From an uncultured Clostridia bacterium (GTDB lineage Bacteria; Bacillota; Clostridia; Oscillospirales; Ruminococcaceae), in the NCBI GenBank assembly GCA_947089135.1, contig CAMUJF010000004.1, positions 62,001 through 126,000 of the forward strand: 64,000 nt of DNA. Direction: 5' to 3'. The notes below the pieces were generated by a model, which saw only the letters and a list, made by a program, of their open reading frames with translations, ran no database searches and had not been told where the DNA came from. The position numbers and the translations under genes are program-made. Of this stretch, positions 8,472 through 15,840 are shown piece by piece. Numbering within the stretch: position 1 is the stretch's first letter; every line of letters begins with the position of its first letter.

Positions 8472-10763
8472 TCAGATTTTGTGGATTTTAACAACATATA
8501 CGGTTTTATCGTCCTGTCCGGAGGGATCGTCCTCATTTCTCTTTTCCGCCTCGGCGACTATCCTTTCGGCGCAGTCCTGAGCGGTGACTCCGAGACTCAG
8601 CATAAGCTCCCGCACCCTCGGAAAACACTCCTCGCATATGCCGTCGGTAATCATTACCACCTCGTCCCCGTCCGAAAGAAGAGCCGTCCGCTTGTCTATC
8701 TCGCAGCTTCCAACAATGCCCAATGGGGTAGTGCGGCTTTCGACGGTCTTGACCGTACCGTGTGTCTTGATAAAGGTCTGCGCCGCTCCGAGCTTGACAA
8801 GTTCGGCTTTTCCGGTAAAAAGATTTACTTTCAGAAAGTCCACCGTTGCAAAAATCTCTTCTGGAGACTTTGTTATCAGCAGACCGTTCAGCATTCTTAC
8901 CGCCGCGTCGGCTCCCAATCCCGCGCGAATCATTCTTGTCATTACGGACACCGTCATACGGCTTTCCACAGCCGCTCTCACGCCGCTGCCCATTCCGTCG
9001 GAAAGCAGCACGCACAGGTTTCCCGAACCGTCGCGGAAAACCGCGTCCGAATCGCCGCTGATCTTTTCTCTGCCGCTTGCCCCGGCTTTGCCTATCTCCG
9101 CTTCGTAAACCGTAGTCTCGTGAAAGCTCAGGTGAGTTATCCCGTCCAGCATAACGAATAAGGGCTTGTCAAGCTCCCTGTCGGATATCTCGCAGAAGCG
9201 CTCCGCTACGGTCTCAAGCTTTTCCGAAAGACGTCCGCTGTAAAAGCATTCGGCGTACAGTCTGCCGCCGCTGTCGAAAAGCGCCGCCGCCGATGGCTTT
9301 TTCGCGCCGTATTCCTTAAGTACCGCACAGAATCTTTCCGAAAGATTTTCGTCGCAGGAAAGGAAAGTCTCCGAGCCGCCGCCCAGATACCTCAGCATAT
9401 CCTCGGTCTCGGACAGCTGCTCAAGGGTAAGCTCTCGCATACTGCCGTTCAGGTCTCCCGAACGCTTTTCCATTCGGGTCAGCCTGTACATTTCGTTGAA
9501 AGCCTCGGCAAGCGCAGGCCGCTTCGGACAGTGATCCAAAGTATCCGGAAGCTCTCTTTCCGTGATAAAGCCTTTTCTTTTAAGTATGGCCTCGGCAGGA
9601 CGGAAAAACGCTTCAGTGCGGTGCTCGGGGCTGTCTCCGCAGAACGCTCCGTTCCTGCACGCGGCGCAGACCTTTCCGCATACCGACGCGGAAATATCGT
9701 TTTCAAAATCCCCTTTTTCAAGCACCTCGGCAGCCTTTGAAAAGCTTTCCCGAACGTCCGCAACAGCCGCAGCGGCAAATTTAAGTTTGTCCGAGATCTG
9801 AACGGCGGCGGCGGAAACAGGGGCGGAGGTCCTGCCTAAAGACCTGCTGTACAGCTTTTCGGGTACGACGTAAAACGCAGCCGCAGCGACGGTCGCGTCC
9901 GCAATAAGCTTTGCGGAATCGGAGGGCATACCGTATATAAGCGAACCTGCAAAAACGGCTGCTAAAAACGCCGCCGCGGAGAAAAGCTTGCTTTTTCCTG
10001 AAACATACCCCGCCGCAGTTCCCGCGCAAACAGCTATTGCCGCCGTGGAGGTCATGGAGGAAGCTATCGTCCCGAACGCGAACGCTGACAGCGCGCCGAC
10101 TGCCGTGCCGCCGACAAAGCCGTACCTGAACGCGGCTGCCAGAATGACAAACATAGCCGCGATCCTGCCCGCGTTAAAAGCTCCGAAGCTTATCCCTCCA
10201 AGCATACATACCGCAAGAACGTACACCGCTGCAAGAGCCGTCTTTGTTTCCGAAGCAAATACCGAACCGTCCTCAGCCGCTGCAAGAAGCTTTGCAAAAA
10301 AGTATGCCGCCGCGCCGCATACCGCACCGCGGAAAATTATTGCCAGTATCAGAGCAACCGTGATCTTGTACGCCATGGAAGCGGCAAGCCCGCATATTAT
10401 GTACCCCGCCGCGGCAAGTCCCGCTGAAGCCGCAGGGCCGATCTTTCTTCCGAAAACCGACGACAGCATTGCTCTGGCGAATATCACCGCCGGCATGGCT
10501 ATAATTTCGGTAACGTGCGCCGAAAACGTACCGCTTACGAAAAACGAAGCCATAGCTCCGACAAAAGCCGCAAAACCGCTGAACGCAGGAACAGCCGCCG
10601 TTATAGCGGTGCAGAGAGGCGCGCCGTTTCCGCCGAGCTTTGTGCCCGCGGCAAGAAATCCGAAAAACGCCGATAAAAAAAGCGCGGCGACAGGATTTAC
10701 TGCCGCTTTTGAAATGCGCTCCGTCTCTGCGGAAGCGGGTATTTTTTTCTCTTTTAACTTCAT
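8472..10763 (-). CDS. spoIIE: Stage II sporulation protein E (membrane-bound PP2C phosphatase)
   Basis: SpoIIE dephosphorylates the anti-anti-sigma factor SpoIIAA in the forespore, activating sigma F, and also acts at the polar septum. The 763 residues fit the family (about 800). The first ~300 residues form some ten hydrophobic, Ala/Gly-rich membrane segments, a linker with a Cys cluster (CGKVCAACRNGAFCG) follows, and the last ~220 residues are a PP2C-type phosphatase with LLSDGMGSG and MITDGICEE metal-binding motifs. Neighbours are unrelated. A Spo0A-like promoter candidate lies upstream. It is strong evidence that the host can form spores. Confidence 0.94.
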   Translation of the reverse strand: MKLKEKKIPASAETERISKAAVNPVAALFLSAFFGFLAAGTKLGGNGAPLCTAITAAVPAFSGFAAFVGAMASFFVSGTFSAHVTEIIAMPAVIFARAMLSSVFGRKIGPAASAGLAAAGYIICGLAASMAYKITVALILAIIFRGAVCGAAAYFFAKLLAAAEDGSVFASETKTALAAVYVLAVCMLGGISFGAFNAGRIAAMFVILAAAFRYGFVGGTAVGALSAFAFGTIASSMTSTAAIAVCAGTAAGYVSGKSKLFSAAAFLAAVFAGSLIYGMPSDSAKLIADATVAAAAFYVVPEKLYSRSLGRTSAPVSAAAVQISDKLKFAAAAVADVRESFSKAAEVLEKGDFENDISASVCGKVCAACRNGAFCGDSPEHRTEAFFRPAEAILKRKGFITERELPDTLDHCPKRPALAEAFNEMYRLTRMEKRSGDLNGSMRELTLEQLSETEDMLRYLGGGSETFLSCDENLSERFCAVLKEYGAKKPSAAALFDSGGRLYAECFYSGRLSEKLETVAERFCEISDRELDKPLFVMLDGITHLSFHETTVYEAEIGKAGASGREKISGDSDAVFRDGSGNLCVLLSDGMGSGVRAAVESRMTVSVMTRMIRAGLGADAAVRMLNGLLITKSPEEIFATVDFLKVNLFTGKAELVKLGAAQTFIKTHGTVKTVESRTTPLGIVGSCEIDKRTALLSDGDEVVMITDGICEECFPRVRELMLSLGVTAQDCAERIVAEAEKRNEDDPSGQDDKTVYVVKIHKI

Positions 10764-10795
10764 TTGCCGTCACATTCCTTCCGATTTTTGGAATA

Positions 10796-10842
10796 ATTGT
10801 ACCACGGACAAACAAATATATTCTGTCATATTTAGGGACAAA
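10796..10842 (-). promoter_or_regulatory. Candidate Spo0A-type promoter of spoIIE
   Basis: On the minus strand ATGACA (10824-10829) and TACAAT (10796-10801) are 22 bases apart, too long for normal sigma-A use. TTTGTCC motifs at 10806-10812 and 10836-10842 resemble 0A boxes. Long-spaced promoters with 0A boxes are known for Bacillus spoIIG and spoIIE. The assignment is inference. Confidence 0.4.
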
Positions 10843-10849
10843 ATTACGG

Positions 10850-10878
10850 TTGAATCCATAAGAAAAATATGTTATAAT
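10850..10878 (+). promoter_or_regulatory. Promoter driving a truncated gene
   Basis: TTGAAT (10850-10855) and TATAAT (10873-10878) with 17-base spacing, followed by a GGGGGG ribosome site and a TTG start at 10905. It now reads only into a 19-codon stub. Confidence 0.65.
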
Positions 10879-10904
10879 TTTATCGTGAAAAAGGGGGGAC
10901 GGCT

Positions 10905-10964
10905 TTGGAGCTCGGCTATTTAAGAATCAAAACGGACAGCGGATATCTTTACGGCGGCGACTAG
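10905..10964 (+). pseudogene. Gene stub, 5' end of an unknown gene
   Basis: A TTG-started frame of 19 codons (MELGYLRIKTDSGYLYGGD, then TAG), with a consensus promoter and a strong ribosome site six bases upstream. The promoter and start are too good for a 19-residue product, and the following bases belong to a different, opposite-strand remnant. I read it as the 5' end of a gene cut by rearrangement. The parent family is not recognised. Confidence 0.4.
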
Positions 10965-11195
10965 AAGCTTTTCGGAAACTCTGTTTTATCAGCTTTGCTT
11001 GTAATAGCATTATCAAGAACCTCAACAACATCTTGATTTTCTTGAATAGCAGCAGCAAGTTCTTCAAGCGTGTCAAGAGTGTCGGGAGCTATTCCTACCA
11101 ATTCGGCAATTTTTTGTACCGTATATGATATGCCTGAGCGGAATCCAATACCTGTTTATTTTGTTGGGCGGTAAAATCATATGAAATGCCTGCCG
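10961..11195 (-). pseudogene. Phage tail-fibre-like protein fragment
   Basis: Read on the minus strand, 10961-11127 encodes a C-terminal segment with ELVGIAPDTLDTLEELAAAI and VLDNAITSKADKTEF, ending in TAG. This Thr-Leu/Ala-Ala-Ile plus N-K-A-D-K pattern is typical of repeated domains in phage tail and baseplate proteins. The preceding stretch (DFTAQQNKQVLDSAQAY) is in another frame, so a frameshift lies near 11128. No start codon or ribosome site is seen. It is a short relic of a prophage or phage-derived gene. Confidence 0.55.
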
Positions 11196-11404
11196 CAAGC
11201 GCGGAGGAGGAGCGTTACCGCGAGCTTTGGAAAGGTTTTTATGACACTATTGCCATTAAGGAGCGGCACAATCCGCGCTGCCGTATGACAATGATGCCAA
11301 AGCGGTACCGGGGACATATGACGGAGTTTTCGGAAAACGAGTTTGCGAAAAAGGAAAGCAGGACGGAGACTATCGGTGTAAAGCCGTCCCTGCCGCGGAA
11401 CTGA
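11186..11404 (+). pseudogene. C-terminal remnant of a DUF4130 (TIGR03915) DNA-repair-associated protein
   Basis: The frame encodes about 72 residues; RYRELWKGFYDTIAIKERHN followed by PRCRMTMMPKRY matches my memory of the extreme C-terminus of DUF4130 proteins, which normally have about 250 residues and partner a radical-SAM protein. Everything N-terminal is missing, and the sequence before it belongs to a phage-like fragment on the other strand. It ends at its own rho-independent terminator, as the intact gene would. Probably not expressed. Confidence 0.6.
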
Positions 11405-11441
11405 AAAGCGGAGCGTCCCCACAGGAATGCTCCGCTTTTTT
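11404..11441 (+). terminator. Terminator after the DUF4130 remnant
   Basis: Perfect 11-bp stem AAAAGCGGAGC/GCTCCGCTTTT with a 14-base loop and a T run on the plus strand. Confidence 0.8.
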
Positions 11442-11467
11442 GTTATCTTTCCGCCGCACGACCGGCG

Positions 11468-11534
11468 ATTATACTATTTCTCTTTCAAACTATAGACTTT
11501 TGTCTATAGTTTGATGGGAGATTAGCATTATAAT
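11468..11534. repeat. 67-bp imperfect palindrome overlapping the deaminase 3' end
   Basis: The core is a perfect 12-bp inverted repeat (CAAACTATAGAC/GTCTATAGTTTG) around a TTTT loop at 11487-11514. The symmetry continues outward imperfectly to ATTATA at 11468-11473 and TATAAT at 11529-11534. It supplies the last ~13 codons and the stop of the deaminase. It could be a strong terminator hairpin or a small inserted palindromic element. Confidence 0.6.
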
Positions 11535-12134
11535 GCTGTCGAAAATCTCTCCGAAATCGGTGTTGTTTTCCGCATATGTATCAAGTATTCTGTCGGCATA
11601 CAGAACCTTTGCAATATTCACTGCACGGGGACAATCAGCTGCAAAGCAATCAATTATCGAATTAGCTGCGCCGTAGTTCTTTTTTAACTCAAAATAGGTC
11701 TGCATTGTAAGCTGTACAAGCTGTAGGTCTCCGAGCTCAAAAACCGTTTCGATATTTTTAGACCTGATATAGCTGTCGTCCTCACAATAATGAACTGCGC
11801 CGCAGTAACCGTCCTTTGCAGCTATGCGCAATTTTCTGAAATTGCTCATTACAATGGTTCCCATGCACATTGGACAAGGCTCCATGCAGGCATATAGGGT
11901 ATAGCTCTTCAAATCAGGATATTTGCGTGTATCAAGCTGCAATAAGCAATCGGTTTCTGCATGCGCGATCTTGCTGTTGCCGTTTGTAATTTCATTTACT
12001 CTATTTCTGCCTGTGCAGATTATTTTCCCGTTTTCATCGCATATAACAGCGCCGATGGGAACGGAACCGTTTTTAAATGATTCCCAACCTGCCGCAAAAG
12101 CGGTCTGCCAAGCTTTTGATAAGTCGTTCCACAT
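11490..12134 (-). CDS. Nucleoside deaminase (cytidine/guanine deaminase superfamily)
   Basis: A zinc-dependent deaminase of 214 residues. The deaminase fold occupies residues 1-~150, with the catalytic zinc motif HAE (SKIAHAETDCLL) and PCPMCMGTIV. This form is seen in TadA- and guanine-deaminase-like enzymes; the substrate cannot be told from sequence. The C-terminal ~60 residues are an extension not needed for the fold. The start ATG follows AGGAGG. It lies 48 bases downstream of the AraC-GGDEF gene and is probably co-transcribed. Its last codons run into a palindromic element, so the natural C-terminus may have been altered. Confidence 0.85.
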   Translation of the reverse strand: MWNDLSKAWQTAFAAGWESFKNGSVPIGAVICDENGKIICTGRNRVNEITNGNSKIAHAETDCLLQLDTRKYPDLKSYTLYACMEPCPMCMGTIVMSNFRKLRIAAKDGYCGAVHYCEDDSYIRSKNIETVFELGDLQLVQLTMQTYFELKKNYGAANSIIDCFAADCPRAVNIAKVLYADRILDTYAENNTDFGEIFDSIIMLISHQTIDKSL

Positions 12135-12182
12135 AATTGCTTCCTCCTAAACCTGTACTGACCTGCCTGAACACTTCGCTTT

Positions 12183-13001
12183 TTAAGTTTCCGCCGCGCG
12201 ACCCGCAATTATAAAACTGTCAAAAAGCTCGTTGTAGCGGATATTTCCCTTTTCGGGAATAAGCGCGTACCCCACGCGCATTGATACGGGAAAAACGCTG
12301 TCCCCCGATGTAACGGTGTTTCCGTTCAGGGCGAGGATTTTTTCCGCAGCAGCTTTTGCCTGCTCAATATCGGCAAAATTTGTTATCAGCGCAAACTCGT
12401 CGCCGCCTATGCGTATTAGCAGCATATCCTCTCCCGCGGCTTCGTCGATACGGCGCAGGCACTCAGCAATAGCAATATCCCCGGCAGGGTGTCCGTAGGT
12501 GTTGTTGATGTACATCAATTCCACCATGTCAAAACATATGGTGTACTTGCCGCAGCGTTCCTTGATGAAATCGTACAGATGAGAAACGTCAAATCTTTTA
12601 CCGGAAGTCATAATAATATTTCCCCTTTCATCGGTAACCGTCCTGGGCTTTGTCAGCTTGGGGAATATCCCTGAAAATTTCCGTTCCCGCCTGAATTTTG
12701 CGGGACTTACGTTCCACAGGCGGATAAACGCGCGCGTAAATACTTCGTGAGAATTGTAGCCGTACTTCAGCGCAATGTCGAGGACGGTGCAGTCCGTTTC
12801 AATAAGCTCCCGCGCCGCATTGGTCAGCCTGCGGCGGGAGATGTAGTCGCCGATACCGATATGAAAGGTACAGCGGAACATTTTTTGCAGATTTGAAAGG
12901 GAGTAGCGGCACCTGTCGGCGCACATTTCGGGCGTGATTTCCGAGGTGAGATTTTCCTCAATAAAGTCAAGAGCTTCGGACAGTATTTCAAATTTATTCA
13001 T
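12183..13001 (-). CDS. AraC-type regulator fused to a GGDEF domain
   Basis: A 272-residue protein. Residues 1-~105 are an AraC/XylS double helix-turn-helix (ITPEMCADRCRYSLSNLQKM; VLDIALKYGYNSHEVFTRAF). Residues ~135-270 are a GGDEF domain with an intact RIGGDEF active-site loop and the upstream NNTYGHPAGD segment. No RxxD inhibitory site is seen. In classical cases GGDEF makes cyclic di-GMP from two GTP; here the DNA-binding part may be controlled by, or coupled to, nucleotide binding. Activity is not proven. An operator-like palindrome lies between its promoter and start. Confidence 0.85.
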   Translation of the reverse strand: MNKFEILSEALDFIEENLTSEITPEMCADRCRYSLSNLQKMFRCTFHIGIGDYISRRRLTNAARELIETDCTVLDIALKYGYNSHEVFTRAFIRLWNVSPAKFRRERKFSGIFPKLTKPRTVTDERGNIIMTSGKRFDVSHLYDFIKERCGKYTICFDMVELMYINNTYGHPAGDIAIAECLRRIDEAAGEDMLLIRIGGDEFALITNFADIEQAKAAAEKILALNGNTVTSGDSVFPVSMRVGYALIPEKGNIRYNELFDSFIIAGRAAET

Positions 13002-13017
13002 TCGATCACCTTAAAAT

Positions 13018-13043
13018 AGTAACGTTACTGTATCTTTATTATA
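13018..13043 (-). promoter_or_regulatory. Extended -10 promoter and palindrome before the AraC-GGDEF gene
   Basis: TGGTATAAT on the minus strand (-10 at 13038-13043) has only a weak -35. The perfect 12-base palindrome AGTAACGTTACT at 13018-13029 sits just downstream of the expected start of transcription and before the ribosome site, a position fit for autoregulation. Confidence 0.45.
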
Positions 13044-13092
13044 CCATATCGAAAAATTTTTTCTTGATGATTTGGGGAAATATCAGGCATGG

Positions 13093-13407
13093 TTACGGTT
13101 CGCATCTTTTGCATGGTTCATAACCGTCTGAAACAAGGTCGTCACTGCTGCCGACAAATTTTCGTTTGTTATGCTCACTCATTTGTTCAACGCTTGGGCA
13201 GCCGGGACGGTGAAACTTTCCGGTGTTGGTATTGACTATATATACATTTTCGATTTTTTCGGAATATGTCAGCGATGTTGTGACTGTTGTATAGCTTATG
13301 TTATCGGTACTGCTGGTATTTTGGCGTTCGTTTTTGCAGTCTGTAAGACACGCTGATACAATTATGCACAATAAAAATACAGCAAGCGTTTTACTCCGAA
13401 AAGTCAA
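13093..13407 (-). CDS. Small lipoprotein with a Cys/His metal-binding-like C-terminal motif
   Basis: 104 residues from a TTG start (AAGGA about ten bases upstream). The N-terminus is a lipoprotein signal with lipobox VSAC at about residue 20, so the mature protein would be anchored outside the cell. After a Ser/Thr-rich linker the last ~50 residues carry YIVNTNTGKFHRPGC ... YEPCKRC, the pattern (HxPGC ... PCxxC) seen at the end of many clostridial secreted nucleases and competence-like proteins. Here the motif stands alone without a nuclease. The function is unknown; metal binding is plausible. Confidence 0.75.
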   Translation of the reverse strand: MTFRSKTLAVFLLCIIVSACLTDCKNERQNTSSTDNISYTTVTTSLTYSEKIENVYIVNTNTGKFHRPGCPSVEQMSEHNKRKFVGSSDDLVSDGYEPCKRCEP

Positions 13408-13523
13408 TATTTCACGTCCTTACTCATTGATGTAGCTGTTATTTTTATTATAACTTATTATATCGGTATAATTCAATTAATATTCATGAAATAATCTGTA
13501 ATATACCTTTTAAATTTGTAATA

Positions 13524-13544
13524 CAATAATATTATTAATTATTG
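13524..13544 (+). promoter_or_regulatory. Operator-like inverted repeat before the XRE pair
   Basis: CAATAAT and ATTATTG arms flank a 7-base AT centre directly upstream of the ribosome site of the first XRE gene. It may be an autoregulatory site. The AT richness lowers confidence. Confidence 0.3.
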
Positions 13545-13556
13545 TGGTGGTATATT

Positions 13557-13871
13557 ATGGATTACGCTGAATTTATCAGAAACAGAATTACACAGTTAAG
13601 AATTGCGAAAGATGTTTCAGAATATCAAATGAGTTTAGAACTCGGTCACAGCAAAAGCTATATTCAGGGCATTACTTCGGGCAGAGCGCTGCCGTCCATG
13701 AATGAATTTATTTCTATCTGTGATTATTTTGGAATTACTCCGAAGGATTTTTTTGACAATAATATTGATAATCCCGCTCTAGTTCAAGAATTGCTTAGCG
13801 CAGTCGGAAACCTAAACGACGGAGATATTGAATTGCTGATAAATATTGCGGATAAATTCAAGAGTCGGTGA
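13557..13871 (+). CDS. XRE-family helix-turn-helix regulator
   Basis: 104 residues from the ATG at 13557 (GGTGGT precedes it; an in-frame upstream TTG lacks a ribosome site). The Cro/C1-type helix-turn-helix is at residues ~10-65 (YQMSLELGHSKSYIQGITSG), followed by a short helical tail (LLSAVGNLNDGDIELLINIA) typical of small clostridial XRE proteins. It is followed four bases later by a second XRE gene. The target is unknown; such pairs often derive from mobile elements. Confidence 0.82.
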   Translation: MDYAEFIRNRITQLRIAKDVSEYQMSLELGHSKSYIQGITSGRALPSMNEFISICDYFGITPKDFFDNNIDNPALVQELLSAVGNLNDGDIELLINIADKFKSR

Positions 13872-13875
13872 TAAA

Positions 13876-14193
13876 ATGAAACGGATAAAAGAATTGCGCG
13901 ATACACGAAATATGAGCCAACAACGGCTTGCCGTCGAGCTGAACGTTACGCAAGCAATGATAAGCAAATATGAACTTGGTACGTCTGAACCCGACATTGA
14001 CATGATAAGACGTATTGCCGAATATTTCTGCGTATCTTCGGATTATCTTCTTGAACTGAGCGACGATAAAATATCCGTACCTGTATCGGAACTTTCCAAA
14101 GAGGAAAAGGACGTACTGTTTGGCTTCAAACGGCTTGATACGATACAGAAAGCTAAATTGCAGGCGTATTTGCAGGGCTTGCTGCAAGAATAA
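13876..14193 (+). CDS. XRE-family helix-turn-helix regulator
   Basis: 105 residues from the ATG at 13876, four bases after the preceding XRE stop, so translation is probably coupled. The helix-turn-helix occupies residues 1-60 (NMSQQRLAVELNVTQAMISK YELG region), with the common SDYLLELSD linker and a short C-terminal helix. It differs in sequence from its neighbour, so the two could form a heteromeric or opposing pair. It ends at a convergent terminator shared with xylB. Confidence 0.83.
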   Translation: MKRIKELRDTRNMSQQRLAVELNVTQAMISKYELGTSEPDIDMIRRIAEYFCVSSDYLLELSDDKISVPVSELSKEEKDVLFGFKRLDTIQKAKLQAYLQGLLQE

Positions 14194-14226
14194 AAGTCGG
14201 TATCATTCAACGATACCGACTTTTTT
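14193..14226. terminator. Terminator between the XRE gene and xylB
   Basis: Stem AAAGTCGGTATC/GATACCGACTTT with a seven-base loop and T6 on the plus strand, between convergent genes. Confidence 0.8.
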
Positions 14227-14230
14227 AAAA

Positions 14231-15754
14231 TTACAGAGCCGCAAGCTTAGCGCATTTTTCCTTAACAGCAGGATAAATTTCGTCATAAAGCCTGAAATAT
14301 TTTTCGTACACGGGAACGTTCTCCACCACAGGCTGCTGGACTTTGTCCACGCCCACGATTTTTTCGCAGGCCTCGGGGACGGTCTTGTAAACTCCCGCTC
14401 CCACAAGCGCAAGAATAGCCACACCCAGCGCGGGTCCCTCCTTTGAGGAAGCCGTCTTTACGGGACAGTTGTACAAATCCGCAAGCATCTGCCGCCACAG
14501 GGGAGAAGTTCCGCCGCCGCCGCAAGCCATCATGTCCGAAACGTTAATGTTCATTTCGCGGCATATCTCAACGCAGTCCCGGAGCGAATAAGCAACGCCC
14601 TCCATTACCGCTCGGAGCATTTCCTTTTTCGTGTGGATAGCAGAAAGTCCGAAGAACATACCTCTCGCGTTGGGGTCAAGATGAGGAGTGCGCTCGCCCA
14701 TGAGGTAGGGGAGGTACAGCAGCCTGTTAGCACCTATGGGGACGGTCTCCGCCTCCTTGTCCATAAGGTAGTATTCGTCCACGCCCATAAGCTTTGCGGT
14801 GTCCTTTTCAGCCTGACAGAAGTTGTCCCTGAACCACTTTAGGGACAGCCCCGCGCCCTGTGTAACGCCCATAATGTGCCAGCAGCCGGGTACGGCGGCG
14901 CAGCAGGTATGTACCCTGCCTTTAGGGTCTATAGAGACCTTTGAGGTGTGAGCAAAAACAACTCCGGAGGTACCTATGGTGGTGAAAGCCTTTCCGTCGG
15001 CAACTACGCCTGTGCCTACAGCCGCAGCCGCGTTGTCTCCCGCGCCGCCTACAACGACGGTACCCTCTGCAAGTCCCGTAAGACCGGCAGCAGCTCTTGT
15101 CACCTTGCCGGTTACCTCGCAGGACTCGTAAACCTTTGCAAGCAGGGACATATCAATACCCAGTGCATCGCAGACCTCCTTGCTCCAGCAGCGGTTGGGA
15201 ACGTCCAGAAGCTGCATACCAGAAGCGTCGGAAACCTCCGTGGCGAACTCGCCCGTAAGCATATATCTGATGTAATCCTTAGGCAGGAGGATATGTCTGC
15301 ACCGCGCGTAATTTTCGGGCTCGTTATTTTTCACCCACAGAATTTTAGCGGCAGTCCAGCCCGTGAGAGCGGGGTTTGCTGTAATTTCAATAAGCTTTTC
15401 CCTGCCGAGCTTTTCGTTCATTTCGTCAACTTCTTTGGCGGTACGCTGGTCGCACCAGATTATGGAGCGGCGAATTACCTCGCCGTTTTCGTCCAGCATA
15501 ACAAGACCGTGCATCTGGCCCGAAAGACCGATACCGACGATGTCCGTGTTTTTAACGCCGCTTTTTTCGATTACCGTTTTAATGGTGGAAACCGCCGCAT
15601 TGTACCAGTCCGCAGGGTCTTGCTCCGCATAGCCGTTTTGGGGCTGATACATGGGGTACTCCACTGTCGCTGAGGCAATTACTTTTCCCGCCTCGTCGAA
15701 AAGCACGGTTTTTGTACCGCTTGTGCCGATGTCGATTCCGATTACATAACGCAT
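14231..15754 (-). CDS. xylB: Xylulokinase
   Basis: Phosphorylates D-xylulose to xylulose-5-phosphate, feeding the pentose phosphate pathway. The 507 residues are normal for FGGY kinases. The N-terminal ATPase motif is GIDIGTSGTKTVLFDEAG, with WCDQRT and GLSGQMHGLV substrate-side motifs and the C-terminal ACGGGGTSPLWRQMLADLY signature. The ATG follows AAGGAGAG. No strong promoter is seen directly upstream. A promoter with the first nine xylB codons survives 4 kb upstream next to xylA (19722-20052), suggesting that xylB once lay there. Confidence 0.95.
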   Translation of the reverse strand: MRYVIGIDIGTSGTKTVLFDEAGKVIASATVEYPMYQPQNGYAEQDPADWYNAAVSTIKTVIEKSGVKNTDIVGIGLSGQMHGLVMLDENGEVIRRSIIWCDQRTAKEVDEMNEKLGREKLIEITANPALTGWTAAKILWVKNNEPENYARCRHILLPKDYIRYMLTGEFATEVSDASGMQLLDVPNRCWSKEVCDALGIDMSLLAKVYESCEVTGKVTRAAAGLTGLAEGTVVVGGAGDNAAAAVGTGVVADGKAFTTIGTSGVVFAHTSKVSIDPKGRVHTCCAAVPGCWHIMGVTQGAGLSLKWFRDNFCQAEKDTAKLMGVDEYYLMDKEAETVPIGANRLLYLPYLMGERTPHLDPNARGMFFGLSAIHTKKEMLRAVMEGVAYSLRDCVEICREMNINVSDMMACGGGGTSPLWRQMLADLYNCPVKTASSKEGPALGVAILALVGAGVYKTVPEACEKIVGVDKVQQPVVENVPVYEKYFRLYDEIYPAVKEKCAKLAAL

Positions 15755-15840
15755 AAAAATCTCTCCTTTTTATATTAAAAAATTATATGTAAATTTTAAT
15801 TGCTGTTCGTGTCATCACGCCGTTATTTTACTGAAATAAA

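Noticed and set aside
13524..14193. Toxin-antitoxin or phage lysogeny module from the XRE pair
   Set aside because: No toxin-like partner or other phage genes are adjacent; only two small regulators are supported.
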